Shown here piece after piece: positions 32,830 through 44,203 of a stretch of 64,000 nt of DNA. Position 1 is the first letter of the stretch; each line of letters starts with the position of its first letter. Both the position numbers and the translations under genes were made by a program. Under the pieces are notes generated by a model that was not told the origin of the DNA, did not search any database, and saw only the letters and a program-made list of their open reading frames with translations. The stretch is from positions 71,079,223 through 71,143,222 of the forward strand of contig CM055094.1 in assembly GCA_029204225.1 (NCBI GenBank). The letters are read 5' to 3'. This DNA is from Diphasiastrum complanatum. Taxonomy: Eukaryota > Streptophyta > Lycopodiopsida > Lycopodiales > Lycopodiaceae.

Positions 32830-34074
32830 TGTAGCGCAGGCATCCCAAAGGGAGCCGGGAACCACGACTTAGCTTCCCAGCCTTCAACTCTTGCCATCCA
32901 AACCCACTTGACATACAAGCAGCCAACTCGCCAACAACGATCAGACTTAACCAACATGAAGTTCCGAAAACCAACATTGAGATCCAACCTGGCGCCATGC
33001 CAGATCGGGGGTCCCGATGTGGGTGACTTCCCTCCAAGCAAGCCGCCCGACATACATCAAACTTAACCAACTCGAAGCTTCGTTACAAACGAGTAAAATC
33101 CATTCCAAGCAAGCGGTCTGACTTACATCAGACTTAACCAACTGAAAGCTTCGTCACGAGCGCTGGAAGCCAACCTGGCGCCACGCCAGACTGGACAGCC
33201 ATAAACAGGTAACATCCACCCAAGCAAGCCATCCAACTCAGCCGACAGGTTAGAGCCCGTTCCCCAAGAGCTTAACCCATTCACGTTCATGCAAGGAACA
33301 CTCAGAACCACAAGCCGCGACAGATATGGAAACAACTAGTTCCTGGACCAAATGGTCCCGACAGCATACCGCTGGCGCCACGGACCGAATGGTCCCGACG
33401 GCATACCGCTGGCGTCCCGGGATACGACCCTCAGCTATGTGCCAAATTAAAAATTTGGAAAGCGGCCTTACAACTGGCGCTTTTACCGAACACTGAAACC
33501 CAGAAGGTAATCAGAGTCAGTTTGAGGAAAATCCCACTTTATTGATAAATCTGAGAAGGTTACATTTCAAGTGTGTGACCGACCCTAGTCTCCGGGGCGC
33601 TAGCATGCCAAGGCGAGAGCCATGACAACATTCCAGCAAGGGAGGCTGAGACTTGGTTGGAGCTCGCCCTGAGTCGCAACCCGCACTCCCCTATAGTATT
33701 GGTGTGATTCGGCACCCCCCCTCATACCAAGCACTCTACCCAAGCTGGTAAAGCACGTTTTTCTCTCTCTAGGATTTTCTCTTTCTAGAAAGTCATTTTC
33801 TCTCTCTAGATTTTATTGATCCCCAGGCTTCCTTTAATCATGCCTAGATCGTGTGAGGTGATTGCACATCGATCTGAGCTCTCTGGACTTCGCTAGAACC
33901 GATCAAAGATTTTCAGCCATAGGAACTTGGCGCCGGCTGGATTCTGGTCACAGTGGCGCCGGGAGCGGCGCCGGCGCCATTGGCGCCGAGAGCAGCAGGG
34001 GCGCTGCTGGCGCCGGGGACATAGCTGGCGCCGATGGCGCCGCAAGTAAAGCTTGTAAAGGTAGCTTTACAACA
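32830..34074 (-). repeat. LARD-2 3' LTR, 1245 bp
   Basis: It reads TGTAGCGCAG...TTTACAACA on the plus strand, the reverse of the LARD-1 LTR ends. The GGCGCC-rich block is at about 33930-34045 and is longer than in LARD-1. Confidence 0.93.
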
Positions 34075-35410
34075 TCCACCCCACCTTTATAAAATCTGAT
34101 GTCCTCATCAGATGTCAGATTAAAGTAAAGGTGTCTCCCAATTAAAATGACTATACATTTAAGCTACTAGGCACAGTACTCAATTTACTGGCCACTTTTT
34201 ATTAACATTGAAGCTGGCACACCACAAGTCGGAGGCTCAGCTCTTTGTACTGAAATATTACATAACTTGAAAATATATCTTTGTCTGGGAAAAGCGTAGA
34301 TTTGATATCGCTTTCGTAAAACCCGAGAACCTTATTAACTGGTGACAGAGGCCTTTCTTTGAAAAGTTCGCCCCTGTCGCTTCTGACTTTCGACTTTGGA
34401 ACTCCTTTGAGCTCCTGATTTGTCCTTGATGCACTTTTGTGTTGAGCTCCCTGAGCTCCAGGTTTGTTCAGTTCCGCACAGGTATCAAGGCTCCCTGAGC
34501 CGAAGGATTTATCGTTTGATTGCCCACTTTATGGTCCACTTCGTGCCTTGTTGCTTCTGCACCTTGATTTCTCTCCTTGTCCAAGCCTGATCTTGATACT
34601 TTTCCATCTTGGCTCTTTAAGGTAGGCAAAGATTGAGTACTCCGCAATGCACCTCTCACTTAGCTTGAAGTAGCTCTTTGAATCAGCCCAAATGTAACCA
34701 TTGACCTCGTGGAAAGCCAAAGGGTCGCACCAGTTTGATCCGCATCCGAACTATCTCTTCGCGTTTGTTTGAAGCACCATGTCCGTCGCGCAAAACTTGA
34801 CTTTCACAATTCCATCACTGGTCAGTTGCCTCACAGTCAAAACAAGAAGTGTACATCGAGCTTGGCTTCAAGTAGCTCTCTTTGAATCAGAAACATGCAC
34901 CCAGAGTTTGCACTAATCCGATCTCAACGCGAACTGTCCCTTAGCGTCCGTTCGAAATACCAAGTCTCTCATGCAAGACTCAACTTTCACAGTTCCTTCA
35001 TTGATCAGCTGCCTTACACGTAACACAAGCCAGCGTACTCATATGTTTCCTCATCATTGCTGGTCCAGAGAAAGCCTATAACCAACTTTCCTTTCCACAA
35101 CAAAAACTTGTCAACTTATTAGGTCCAAAGTTCGCCAGTCTCCTCGTGTGAGTATGGCTAGGTCACCTTGAATTTGCCCCCATTTTGATCAACTTTAATT
35201 CAAAATTTGCCCCAAGAGAGAGGTGTGTGTGATAGTTCCCCTCCACTTAATAAATCAGCTGATCGGACTTTAGAGTAGAGTTCTTCGGACAAAAAGCCTT
35301 TCCAACACTTTGCTTCCCATCGGCTAGGATTATGGCTCGATCCAACTTGTTGCCAATCTCTGAAGAGGATCCTAGTCTTTTTCCCCTTTGAGGAAAAACC
35401 CAACTGATAC

Positions 35411-35912
35411 TGGATATCACCCATGCTCAGTGAGTTTCAGTTCCGAAGGTGGCCGTCCCAAAATGAAGACCAACTGCTATAGAAGATCTCCCCTGAAATT
35501 GCCCTTTCCAACTTTTGACTTCCTGCTTGCGTCTGGTGGGCGTTGTCGCAAATGAAACTAACCCAAGAAACAGGCTAGTCATCCATCCTTTGCAAACATT
35601 GAGTCATTTCGTTGTCGTTCACGTGCGAGTACTTGAACTGCAAATCCGCCGCACAGATTCTGGATATCGCCCATGCTCAGTGAGTTTCAGTTCCGAAGGT
35701 GGCCGTCCCAAAATGAAGACCAACTGCTCCATAGAAGATCTCCCCTGAAATGGCCCTTTCCAACTTTTGACTTCCTGCTTGCGTCTGGTGGGCGTTGTTG
35801 CAAATGAAACTAACCCAAGAAACAGGCTAGCCATCCATCCTTTGCAAACATTGAGTCGTTTCGTTGTCGTTCACGTGTGAGTACTTGAACTTCAAATCCG
35901 CCCCACAGATTC
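35411..35912 (-). repeat. Two tandem 250-bp units inside LARD-2
   Basis: Units at 35411-35660 and 35661-35912 correspond to those at 16363-16612 and 16111-16362 in LARD-1. Confidence 0.9.
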
Positions 35913-36189
35913 TGTAGTCCTCTTTGTTTAATGGTATCAGCCTTCAAAAGAAAAGGTTCCTTCTCGAGCCATCAGCTCCTTGTATCACAAGCAATCATGC
36001 AAACCAGGCAAAGCACGAGTACTAAGACTCACCACGAATACGTACAAGTAAGACACTCAGGCAGGTTTACTAACAAGTAACAAAGGCAAGGTCCCCCTTT
36101 GAGATGGTCCTGCCAACGGACCTTTGCCTGGCCGCGCCCATACAAATCGATCACAGAATCAGCCCACATAGGACACCCCTCCAACTATC

Positions 36190-36580
36190 CGTGCTTTCAC
36201 CATTAAGCAGCACATTGCCTCAGTCACGCCCCACCACTTTTTGGTCGATAGCCCTTATAGCTAAACGATCGGCAGCTATCCCGCACCGGCAGCTAACCAC
36301 CCGTGCTTTACACCCGAATTCGAGCAGCATCTCTGTATCAATGGTTAACCCGTACAGTTCGAATATGTCGCCCCGCACCCCACAAGGTACAGACCGTGCT
36401 TTCACCTCCCTAGGCAGCACTTTGCCTCATCCGTCCTACGTGCAGACAGCGCCAGGCCCGAACCGCGAGAACTGACCGTGCTTACACCTCAAGGGCAGCA
36501 CTTTGACTCATCAAGTCCCCCGTTCTGCCGACCACCCCGACCGTGGACGCACCCGTGCTTACACTATGGGCAGCACCTTG
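36190..36580 (-). repeat. Hairpin-motif array in the LARD-2 leader
   Basis: The reverse complement of the LARD-1 array: GTGCTTTCACC/GTGCTTACAC...GGCAGCAC words lie near 36190, 36305, 36400, 36480 and 36555 on the plus strand. The motif pairs and spacing are preserved. Confidence 0.7.
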
Positions 36581-36652
36581 CACAACAGTTGTCTTGATGA
36601 ACCCCAAACCGTGGCCATTTCCGTGAGATCCGCATAGCTGACCGGCCAGTCG

Positions 36653-36664
36653 GCTCTGATACCA
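36653..36664 (-). other. LARD-2 primer-binding site
   Basis: The minus strand reads TGGTATCAGAGC two bases after the 5' LTR end, as in LARD-1. Confidence 0.95.
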
Positions 36665-36666
36665 CA

Positions 36667-37912
36667 TGTAGCGCAGGCATCCCAAAGGGAGCCGGGAACC
36701 ACGACTTAGCTTCCCAGCCTTCAACTCTTGCCATCCAAACCCACTTGACATACAAGCAGCCAACTCGCCAACAACGATCAGACTTAACCAACATGAAGTT
36801 CCGAAAACCAACATTGAGATCCAACTTGGCGCCATGCCAGATCGGGGGTCCCGATGTGGGTGACTTCCCTCCAAGCAAGCCGCCCGACATACATCAAACT
36901 TAACCAACTCGAAGCTTCGTTACAAACGAGTAACATCCATTCCAAGCAAGCGGTCTGACTTACATCAGACTTAACCAACTGAAAGCTTCGTCACGAGCGC
37001 TGGAAGCCAACCTGGCGCCACGCCAGACTGGACAGCCATAAACAGGTAACATCCACCCAAGCAAGCCATCCAACTCAGCCGACAGGTTAGAGCCCGTTTC
37101 CCCAAGAGCTTAACCCATTCACGTTCATGCAAGGAACACTCAGAACCACAAGCCGCGACAGATATGGAAACAACCAGTTCTTGGACCAAATGGTCCCGAC
37201 AGCATACCGCTGGCGCCACGGACCGAATGGTCCCGACGGCATATCGCTGGCGTCCCGGGATACGACCCTCAGCTATGTGCCAAATTAAAAATTTGGAAAG
37301 CGGCCTTACAACTGGCGCTTTTACCGAACACTGAAACCCAGAAGGTAATCAGAGTCAGTTTGAGGAAAATCCCACTTTATTGATAAATCTGAGAAGGTTA
37401 CATTTCAAGTGTGTGACCGACCCTAGTCTCCGGGGCGCTAGCATGCCAAGGCGAGAGCCATGACAACATTCCAGCAAGGGAGGCTGAGACTTGGTTGGAG
37501 CTCGCCCTGAGTCGCAACCCGCACTCCCCTATAGTATTGGTGTGATTCGGCACCCCCCCTCATACCAAGCACTCTACCCAAGCTGGTAAAGCACGTTTTT
37601 CTCTCTCTAGGATTTTCTCTTTCTAGAAAGTCATTTTCTCTCTCTAGATTTTATTGATCCCCAGGCTTCCTTTAATCATGCCTAGATCGTGTGAGGTGAT
37701 TGCACATCGATCTGAGCTCTCTGGACTTCGCTAGAACCGATCAAAGATTTTCAGCCATAGGAACTTGGCGCCGGCTGGATTCTGGTCACAGTGGCGCCGG
37801 GAGCGGCGCCGGCGCCATTGGCGCCGAGAGCAGCAGGGGCGCTGCTGGCGCCGGGGACATAGCTGGCGCCGATGGCGCCGCAAGTAAAGCTTGTAAAGGT
37901 AGCTTTACAACA
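36667..37912 (-). repeat. LARD-2 5' LTR, 1246 bp
   Basis: Nearly the same as 32830-34074. The CCACC target duplication follows at 37913. Confidence 0.93.
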
Positions 37913-38715
37913 CCACCCCCCGCAGACACTCCCAGGGCCACATCTCCCATATCGGAGGCCACCCCCTTAGACACTCCCATGGCCACATCACCAGTAGTTG
38001 CCATCCCGTCGTCGTATGACATAGACAAGGATGGCCACATCATTGAGAATAACTGTGGTAAGAGGAGCATCTTGCGCATGAGGGAGCTCATGTATATCCA
38101 CTTTTCCAGAGACATTTTTCATGACTGGCGCGATGTCAGCGATGACCGCAAGAATCACGTCATTGACTAGTTGCATAGTGAGTTCCATGTCCTATACCAG
38201 GACATGGAATTTGCATCAAAATGGATGAGGAGCCACCACAAATTAGAGATCCGAGATGTAGTGAAAGCCGAGAGAGGCAGGCCTTCCCACGTGGAGAAGA
38301 GGACTGGAAGCATGCGAAGAAAGAGTATCGAGATGATCTAGAATGCTTCAGACAATAGCGAGAGACAGCCAGAGTCTGTGATTAGAGACCACGGGGCCTT
38401 CTCACTTGGGCAGTGGTGCCGAGGGATATTTTTGAGCCCACTTTGTAAGTCTATCCTATACCCATTTGTGTAGTTTGACTATTGATTATTTTTTGTTTTT
38501 GCTCTTGGGATTTTTTCGTAAGACACGTTGGAATAAAATGCTCTCTTTGTATGACCAAAATTTGGAATGTTTGTGCAGCGATCAGCCATGGGGCGTTCTC
38601 CTACACATGACGAGTACATGTATGTGTATTCCCACGGTACGTAGGTAGTACTTGAGTTATTGGAGAAGCAAGGCGTGCATATAAACTGGGATGCTACTCC
38701 TCAGTTTGACATTAA

Positions 38716-39242
38716 ATCCATTTTATGTTCTTTAAACTTGCTATTCTCTCCCACTCCCATACGATTGTTCGGAAGACTAATTCATGTGTCTTGCGCGTGC
38801 ACAAAGAACAAGCTCCACATGGTGGAGATGAGGAGGAGGAATAGGATAGGTCTAGCTAGTGTTTTGGCTCTATAGCTAGCCTTTCCATGTTTACAGATAC
38901 TTGTGTACATGTTTTTACATCTATCGTTTTTATTCGTACATTTGCCAGCCATCTTTCGATGCAGCTAGTTTTTTTATGTAATCTAATCTTGACTAGTCAC
39001 ATAATTGAAATGTATTTGGCCCTAAAACCATGTGAAAATGTTTAATTTATTTATTATAAAGTGTAATTATTGTGGTTAACGTGTGATTATTGTGGTGTAC
39101 TATAATATATTCAACTATGGTCAAATGCAAAGAATCACTTTTTTTGTTCTACCCTAGACTCTTAACTCATTTATTTGAATTTATTTCTTGCACTAATTAA
39201 CTCTACATGGTTGCATGTTTCGAAAATATATTTTATTGCTTG
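38716..39242. other. Intergenic spacer between tandem units 1 and 2
   Basis: AT-rich spacer or intron sequence with no recognised gene. It may include further intron or 3' sequence of unit 1. Confidence 0.4.
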
Positions 39243-40464
39243 CAGAGTCCCAAATTGTATCTCCAATGTCTCATGACACATCTCCAAGTCACGGATCTGA
39301 CCGCAGTCGCGGGTCGTACCATTTTTCATCCATGAGTGACGATGAGGTCCTCAGTTATATGGATGTGATTTCTCCCTCATGTGCAGGCAAGATCATGGAG
39401 AGACTACGGGCTCATTGGGATGCATGGAGTTCAGGTAGGTTGTCCACATCTTCTCGTTATGAGGAGATCCAGTCTCCACAACCCTCCAACCGAGGTGTTT
39501 CCCCCTTTCACGAGGGTCTATCCAACGAGAGTCCCTCCCCCATGCACTCTAATGCCAATGCCTCTTTCGGACATTCCGGCCGGGAAAAGAGCGATCGTAG
39601 GAGAAGTCGCCTCAACGGCGGCTCTTGTTGTGTCGGTGAAGCCGATGATGTCGTGCTTCATGCAGCCTCAAGTGACATTTTCAAGGACTGGCGCAAACAA
39701 AGTGATGAGAAAAAAATTTATGTCATGGACCAATTGTATAGATAATTTCCAGTCCCCTCCCCTGATTTGGAATTTGACCGAATATGGATGGGAAAACGCA
39801 TGGGAAGCGTGATGAGCCACTGCAAATCAGAGATCTGAGATGCGGTGAGAGCTGGCAAATCTAGGCCATACAACATGCACAAGGATGATTGGAAGTTTGC
39901 AAAGAAAGAATTTTGAGAAGATCCAGATCATTTCAAGCAACAAAGAGAGAGCTAAGAAACGAATAGAGACGGCAGGGCCCTCGCACCTGGGCAGTGGTAG
40001 CCAAGATTCTTGTCATGTCCATTTCGTAAGTCTCCCCACCCATAAGTTGAACTTGTTTTTGTCATAATTCATATTTTATTTGTGTATTTGTTTAAATTAA
40101 ATTACAATCACCGATTTTTCGGTCCATACAGAAATCTGCCGTAAAGTGGTCTCCCACAAAAGAGAAGTACAAGTATGCATATTCCAACAACTTGCAATCA
40201 TTACTCGAATTATTGGAGAGACAAGGAGTGAGAATTGACTCAGATGGGTATTCTGAGGTATGTATTATGGTTTCAACATATATTTTGACTACACCACATT
40301 CCTTTGGTCTGGACACTCTAACAACAACACTTACAAAATTTACACATCCGCGTTGCATGCAGGTATGCACGTAGGTATCGCAGTCCCAGTCTAATGCATC
40401 GCAATCACATGAGTCTAATGACCATGGCCAAGACGGGCACGATTCAGCTGGATCTAATAATTAG
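39243..40464 (+). pseudogene. Ptta/En/Spm-like gene, tandem unit 2
   Basis: This is a paralogue of unit 1. The first exon (about 39243-40025) has a Ser/Pro-rich lead (MSHDTSPSHGSDRSRGSYHF), then VSPFHEG, NASFGHSGREK, RRRSRLNGGSCC, DIFKDWRKQSDEKK and DDWKFAKKEF, ending near a GPSHLGSGSQDS-like block. The latter resembles the basic, Gly/Ser-rich end of plant Ptta-type transposase domains. A GTAAGT...CATACAG intron is likely at 40026-40130, then an exon with KYKYAYSNNLQSLLELLERQ (to about 40259), a second intron starting GTATGT, and a last exon (about 40373-40464) ending QDGHDSAGSNN and TAG. TAA at 39742-39744 and later stops break the frame. An upstream intron end (TTGCAG) lies at 39240-39245. 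Confidence 0.5.
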
Positions 40465-40689
40465 GTGCTTCATATTCTGATATAAGTTTGTAATTCGAAC
40501 ATTTATGTATCAATATATATAATTTGTTTAACTTATAAAGTCCTCTACATGGATCTTCAATTGTATAGAGTCCATTTTAAGGACAAAATGGAGCCATTTG
40601 ACAGGTCCTATAACAATGTCCATGGGAGAACTTTGGCCACCACTCCCTAGGTGAGAAGGTCCCTAAAGTCTCCCGTAGCTTCTTAGCGG

Positions 40690-40990
40690 CCTATTGTTGT
40701 TGTTTGACGTGATCTGGATTTTCGGGAAATCCTTTCTTCACAAGCTTCCAAGTCTTCCTTGTCAGATGGATATTCTAGATCTGAGGTATATATGGCGTCA
40801 AGATATACTTTAACTTCATTACTTTCATGTGGTCTAACTTTCACTCTCATCACATTTCTCAGATAACCAAACCATATTCATTGGATGTAGGTATCACAGT
40901 CGCAATCCCATGCATCGTAGTCACATGAGTTCGATTGTGACGTCAATGGCCAAGACGAGGACGACTCAGCTGGTTCTAATTATAATTAGG
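40690..40990 (+). pseudogene. Ptta/En/Spm-like gene, tandem unit 3 (3' exons only)
   Basis: A third, shorter unit repeats the end of unit 2: a SDGYS-like exon end followed by a GTATAT donor near 40782, an acceptor TTGGATGTAG near 40892, and a last exon with VSQSQSHAS, NGQDEDDSAGSNYN and TAG near 40988. Exon order and splice-site positions follow unit 2, which supports these being real exon boundaries of a tandemly duplicated gene. Confidence 0.45.
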
Positions 40991-41205
40991 TCTATTTCAA
41001 TAATCCAATTTGTAACATATCTCTATACTTGGAATATTTATGTATGAATATATATTCGTTGAATTTAAGTTTACTTCAAATGTTTTTAAGTGCTTAAAAT
41101 GTAAATTTTGCAAATTTTTTATTAACAATAATGAACAAATGATTTTGCTTACCAACTTCATAAGAAGTGGCCATGCAAAAGACTCCTGGGGTCAGATGGA
41201 GTCCA

Positions 41206-41256
41206 TTTTTAGGGCAGAATGGAGCCAGTGAAATGGCTCGATTCTGTCCTAAAAAC
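41206..41256. repeat. 22-bp inverted repeat (hairpin)
   Basis: The arms at 41206-41227 and 41234-41255 pair with about two mismatches around a 6-base loop (GTGAAA). The left arm resembles sequence at about 40573-40596, which lies at a matching place downstream of unit 2. It could be a terminal inverted repeat or a 3'-end hairpin. Confidence 0.7.
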
Positions 41257-41309
41257 AATTTTTAGATTTTAAAACCTGGGAATAACCCTCAAAAAAGGGT
41301 GACAATTTG

Positions 41310-41580
41310 ATAGAGATATACCAAGGGATGCCATTCGGTATATTCCTTGGAAACGACATGCCGCCAATAGCTTGTTAGGGAGGGATATACCGAGGGCCCT
41401 TGGTATATCCCTCGGTATACTCGTGCTATAAATAACACAAAAACGAGTTGAAGAAGCCTCAATTACCGAGGCAATTATCGAGGATCTCATTTCGAGGTAT
41501 ACTTCAGGGTGTATACCGAGGTTTATGGTCTTTTTTCAAAACAAAAATTCTTCATAAAAGCCTCGGTAATAGGGTCGGAC
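41310..41580. repeat. Cluster of GGTATA/TATACC words with a near-palindrome
   Basis: GGGATATACCGAGGGC followed by CCTTGGTATATCCC at about 41384-41413 is a near-perfect palindrome, and at least six further TACCGAGG or CCTCGGTA words lie around it. A TATA-like CTATAAATA lies at about 41425-41433. No coding motif is present. Confidence 0.7.
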
Positions 41581-41699
41581 ATCCTCCAGAATGTTGTAGT
41601 GAAGGAACATCATCTGCGATGGTAAAAAGAATGGTACTGTGCATGCAAAGCATGCGCAGTCTCTCAAGTAGCATCAGTGAGAGGTCGACTGTGCCACGC

Positions 41700-42929
41700 A
41701 ACCAAGTACTCATGGATCAAACGGTTTCTAAGTCGTCTCTCTCTCTGGTCCAATACTCTGTCAGGTACGTGCACCACCTCTTCATGATCCTAAAACAATA
41801 CAAGTCCATCAGTTAGCAAGTTATCACCCTCATGTAAAACTCTCTTTAAGCGTGAAACATGGAAAACATGATGAACTTTACAATTCCGAGGCAATGTTAG
41901 TTTATAAGCAACATCATTAAGACTTTTAACTATTTTCCAGTGTCCACAATAATGTGGAGATAACTCGTAACACTTCCATGTCTTAAAGGAACTTGAGTCC
42001 TTTGGTGTACCATGTGAGTTAGAAAGTCAACCACACTAGGCACTCTATGAGGTATCCCTACAATAATTGGACTAACTGGCCTAAAACCATAATTCAACTC
42101 GAAAGGACTCATTTTAGTAGAAGCATTCTTTTTATCATTGTAAGCAAACTCCAGCAATGGCAAATTAATATTTCTCTCATTTCTTTTTCTTAACGCTTAT
42201 GTATGTCCTAAGCATGTCCTCCATGGTTTGGTTAACTCTCTCTGTTTAACCATCTGTCTCGGGTGATCAGTACTACTCATTCTCAACCACACCTCAAGTA
42301 CTACTATCCATTACGAAGTCCATAAATGACCCGTAAAACGTGGATCTCTATCAAACACTATGGATGACGGTAATCCATGAAGTATGAATACATTTTGTAT
42401 AAATAGATCAGCTACCCCAGGTGCATCTATCTTGTAATGGGTCGAAATTAAACGAGCCATTTTTGTGAGTCTATCAACCACAACCATTATGGTATCATGT
42501 TAAAGCTGCGTACGAGACAAGTGTATAATAAATTTTATTGATAAACTCTCCCATCTTCCCTCTGGAATAGACAAAGGGCGTAACTATCCAGGAATTTTAA
42601 TCCTTTCGACTTTGTTATCTTGACACTTAAAACAACATGTCACATAACTATAGACATATTTTTTAATCTTAGACCACCAGAAACTACGTCGAATCAACTC
42701 ACAAGTCTTATCCACACCAAAATGACCTGTGTTTGCAGAAATACCTCAAGGTATCATGGTTAGGGTACACATAAAACTCGGAGCTGTACAAATAATGTCT
42801 CCATACCTTTAACGCATGAATTATGGCAAACAATTCTTTCTCATGAGTTGGGTAATTCCGCTGTGCCGAGGTGAGCTTCTTGCTCTCGTAAGCTACAGGC
42901 CTTCCCCCTTCAATCAGCACTGCCCCCAA
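41700..42929 (-). mobile_element. pol: Ty3/gypsy RNase H-integrase relic (chromovirus-like)
   Basis: On the minus strand, 42929-42708 encodes RNase H (GGRPVAYESKKLTSAQRNYP, HEKELFAIIHALKVWRHYL). After a small deletion it continues with the integrase zinc region (RRSFWW, VTCCFKCQ), the core (MVVVDRLTKMARLI, GLPSSIVFDRDPRFTG) and a later core segment at 42163-41930 (LLEFAYNDKKNASTKMSPFE, LNYGFRP). Further on, a segment with LPRNCKVHHVFHVSRLK is typical of the integrase C-terminus in plant chromovirus-type gypsy elements. Many frameshifts and stops are present. The element ends near 41700 without a visible LTR, and RT and gag are missing. Confidence 0.85.
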
Positions 42930-43116
42930 AGAAATGTCAGAGCTTCGGGGATGATCAAAACGATTGTCGTAGGTGAATTCCGGGGAGAATTCACAGAGAA
43001 ACTTGCAGTTTTGGTGGTTTCGGGGAAATCATTGATGGTGGCTACGTAATTGACTGCGTAGGCAGCCGGTTGATGCAATTGGATTTGCAAGAGAGCTGTA
43101 AAGAACATTGATACAA

Positions 43117-43193
43117 TCAATAATGGGTATCAACATGGTATAAAAAAACTTACCCGACTGGTATATGAATTTCTAATACTAGGTCTAGAACCG
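43117..43193. repeat. Short dispersed repeat shared with 28040-28130
   Basis: The same text as near 28 kb, in the same orientation, at the edge of the gypsy relic's flanking sequence. Confidence 0.7.
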
Positions 43194-44203
43194 GCTACAA
43201 GCACGGAGCGTTCACACCAGTGTTGGGCGGGTATCAGTATTGCAGGTATTTAAACAAGTGCATTGTGGCAAGCCACATGGCCCTGCCTTTGTAACATGCA
43301 ATAAACTGCACGCTGGTAAAGTTTTTTTGAAGGTGTTTATCATTCACACATATAATATATAAGTGTATCTAGTTCCAAATAGATTTATTGAATTTTGTAT
43401 GTTTGTCCAAATATGATTTAATTGTGTGCCATATATGGCATAATTGTAAAAGACAATGTAGATATGAGATGTATTTGTATTGACGTGGTGTCTTGATCAA
43501 TAGCTAGCTAGACGTCTCATGTAGCATCAAATCTACATATAAGGTGAATTGAGTAGATATATAAGTTGCTTCACCCTTGACACCCGCACCATGATCGAGC
43601 ATCTACATGTTATCTAACGTGTTTCAAGCTTCTATTTTAGGAAAGGTCTTGAGCTCCTAGATCTTTATATATTTCCTTGTTGTATGTCTTATATTAATGA
43701 GTACTAAAAATTTGATTTCTATTTCCTATTTCTAACTTTTTAGAAGTCCAAATGATTTCATAGTGATTCCCATTCATATATCACAAATGACACACACACC
43801 TTTAGTATTTTTAGCACATAAGATCAATCTTGGAAATTTGTAACCATCAAGTGCTGTTTATTTTAAACATTTACATGATTTCAGTAGCAAGCTACTAGAC
43901 ACAACCCCCTACTTAGACTAGTTATAGCTATAGTTAGAAGCTCTTTTGGCAATCCTCATCATATCTCCTATCTTAAACTTTGAAATTAAAGCAAAGTCTA
44001 GAGTATGAAACTATACTGTGACAGGAAAAAAATGACATAGAATTGCTGAACATTGAAGTCATATGTTTAATTGTGAAACTCATGTTGAGGTGCAAGCATA
44101 TACATATTCTTTTGAATGCTAATGATCATCATAACTGTTGAATTGCTTGTTGATCTTAGACTTGTTGAAAATGGGTTAAGAGTCATGCAATTTAGGAGTA
44201 AAC
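43194..44203. other. No gene recognised
   Basis: AT-rich sequence between a dispersed repeat and the tubulin pseudogene. No motif is visible. Confidence 0.45.

Larger units (their letters stand above)
32830..37912 (-). mobile_element. LARD-2: complete non-coding LTR retrotransposon, about 5.08 kb
   Basis: The organisation is the same as LARD-1 but on the minus strand. The 5' LTR is 36667-37912, the primer-binding site 36653-36664, the interior 34075-36666, the polypurine tract 34075-34088 and the 3' LTR 32830-34074. A perfect CCACC duplication flanks it. The LTRs differ by only about half a dozen changes over 1245 bp by eye, which makes it a recent insertion. No gag or pol motif is present in the interior. 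Since LARD-1 and LARD-2 are similar along their whole length, the family spread as a non-coding element. Confidence 0.93.
32205..38715 (+). pseudogene. Ptta/En/Spm-like gene, tandem unit 1, split by LARD-2
   Basis: The 5' part (32205-32829) encodes a low-complexity Ser/His/Arg-rich region with VSPSHEG, NASSRHARERKR and SRLGASCCG motifs that are repeated in unit 2. After the LARD-2 insertion, the 3' part (37918-38440) encodes IFHDWRDVSDDRKNHVID, EFASKWMRSHHKLEIRD and a GRPSHVEK segment. This pattern of W, a KW/R helix and a basic block fits the plant transposase Ptta/En/Spm domain family, linked to CACTA elements. A GTAAGT...TTTGTGCAG intron is likely at about 38443-38579, followed by an exon with LLEKQGVHI-like text. 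Stops near 38168 and 38339 mark it as a pseudogene. The family assignment is from memory of the domain pattern and is tentative. Confidence 0.5.
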
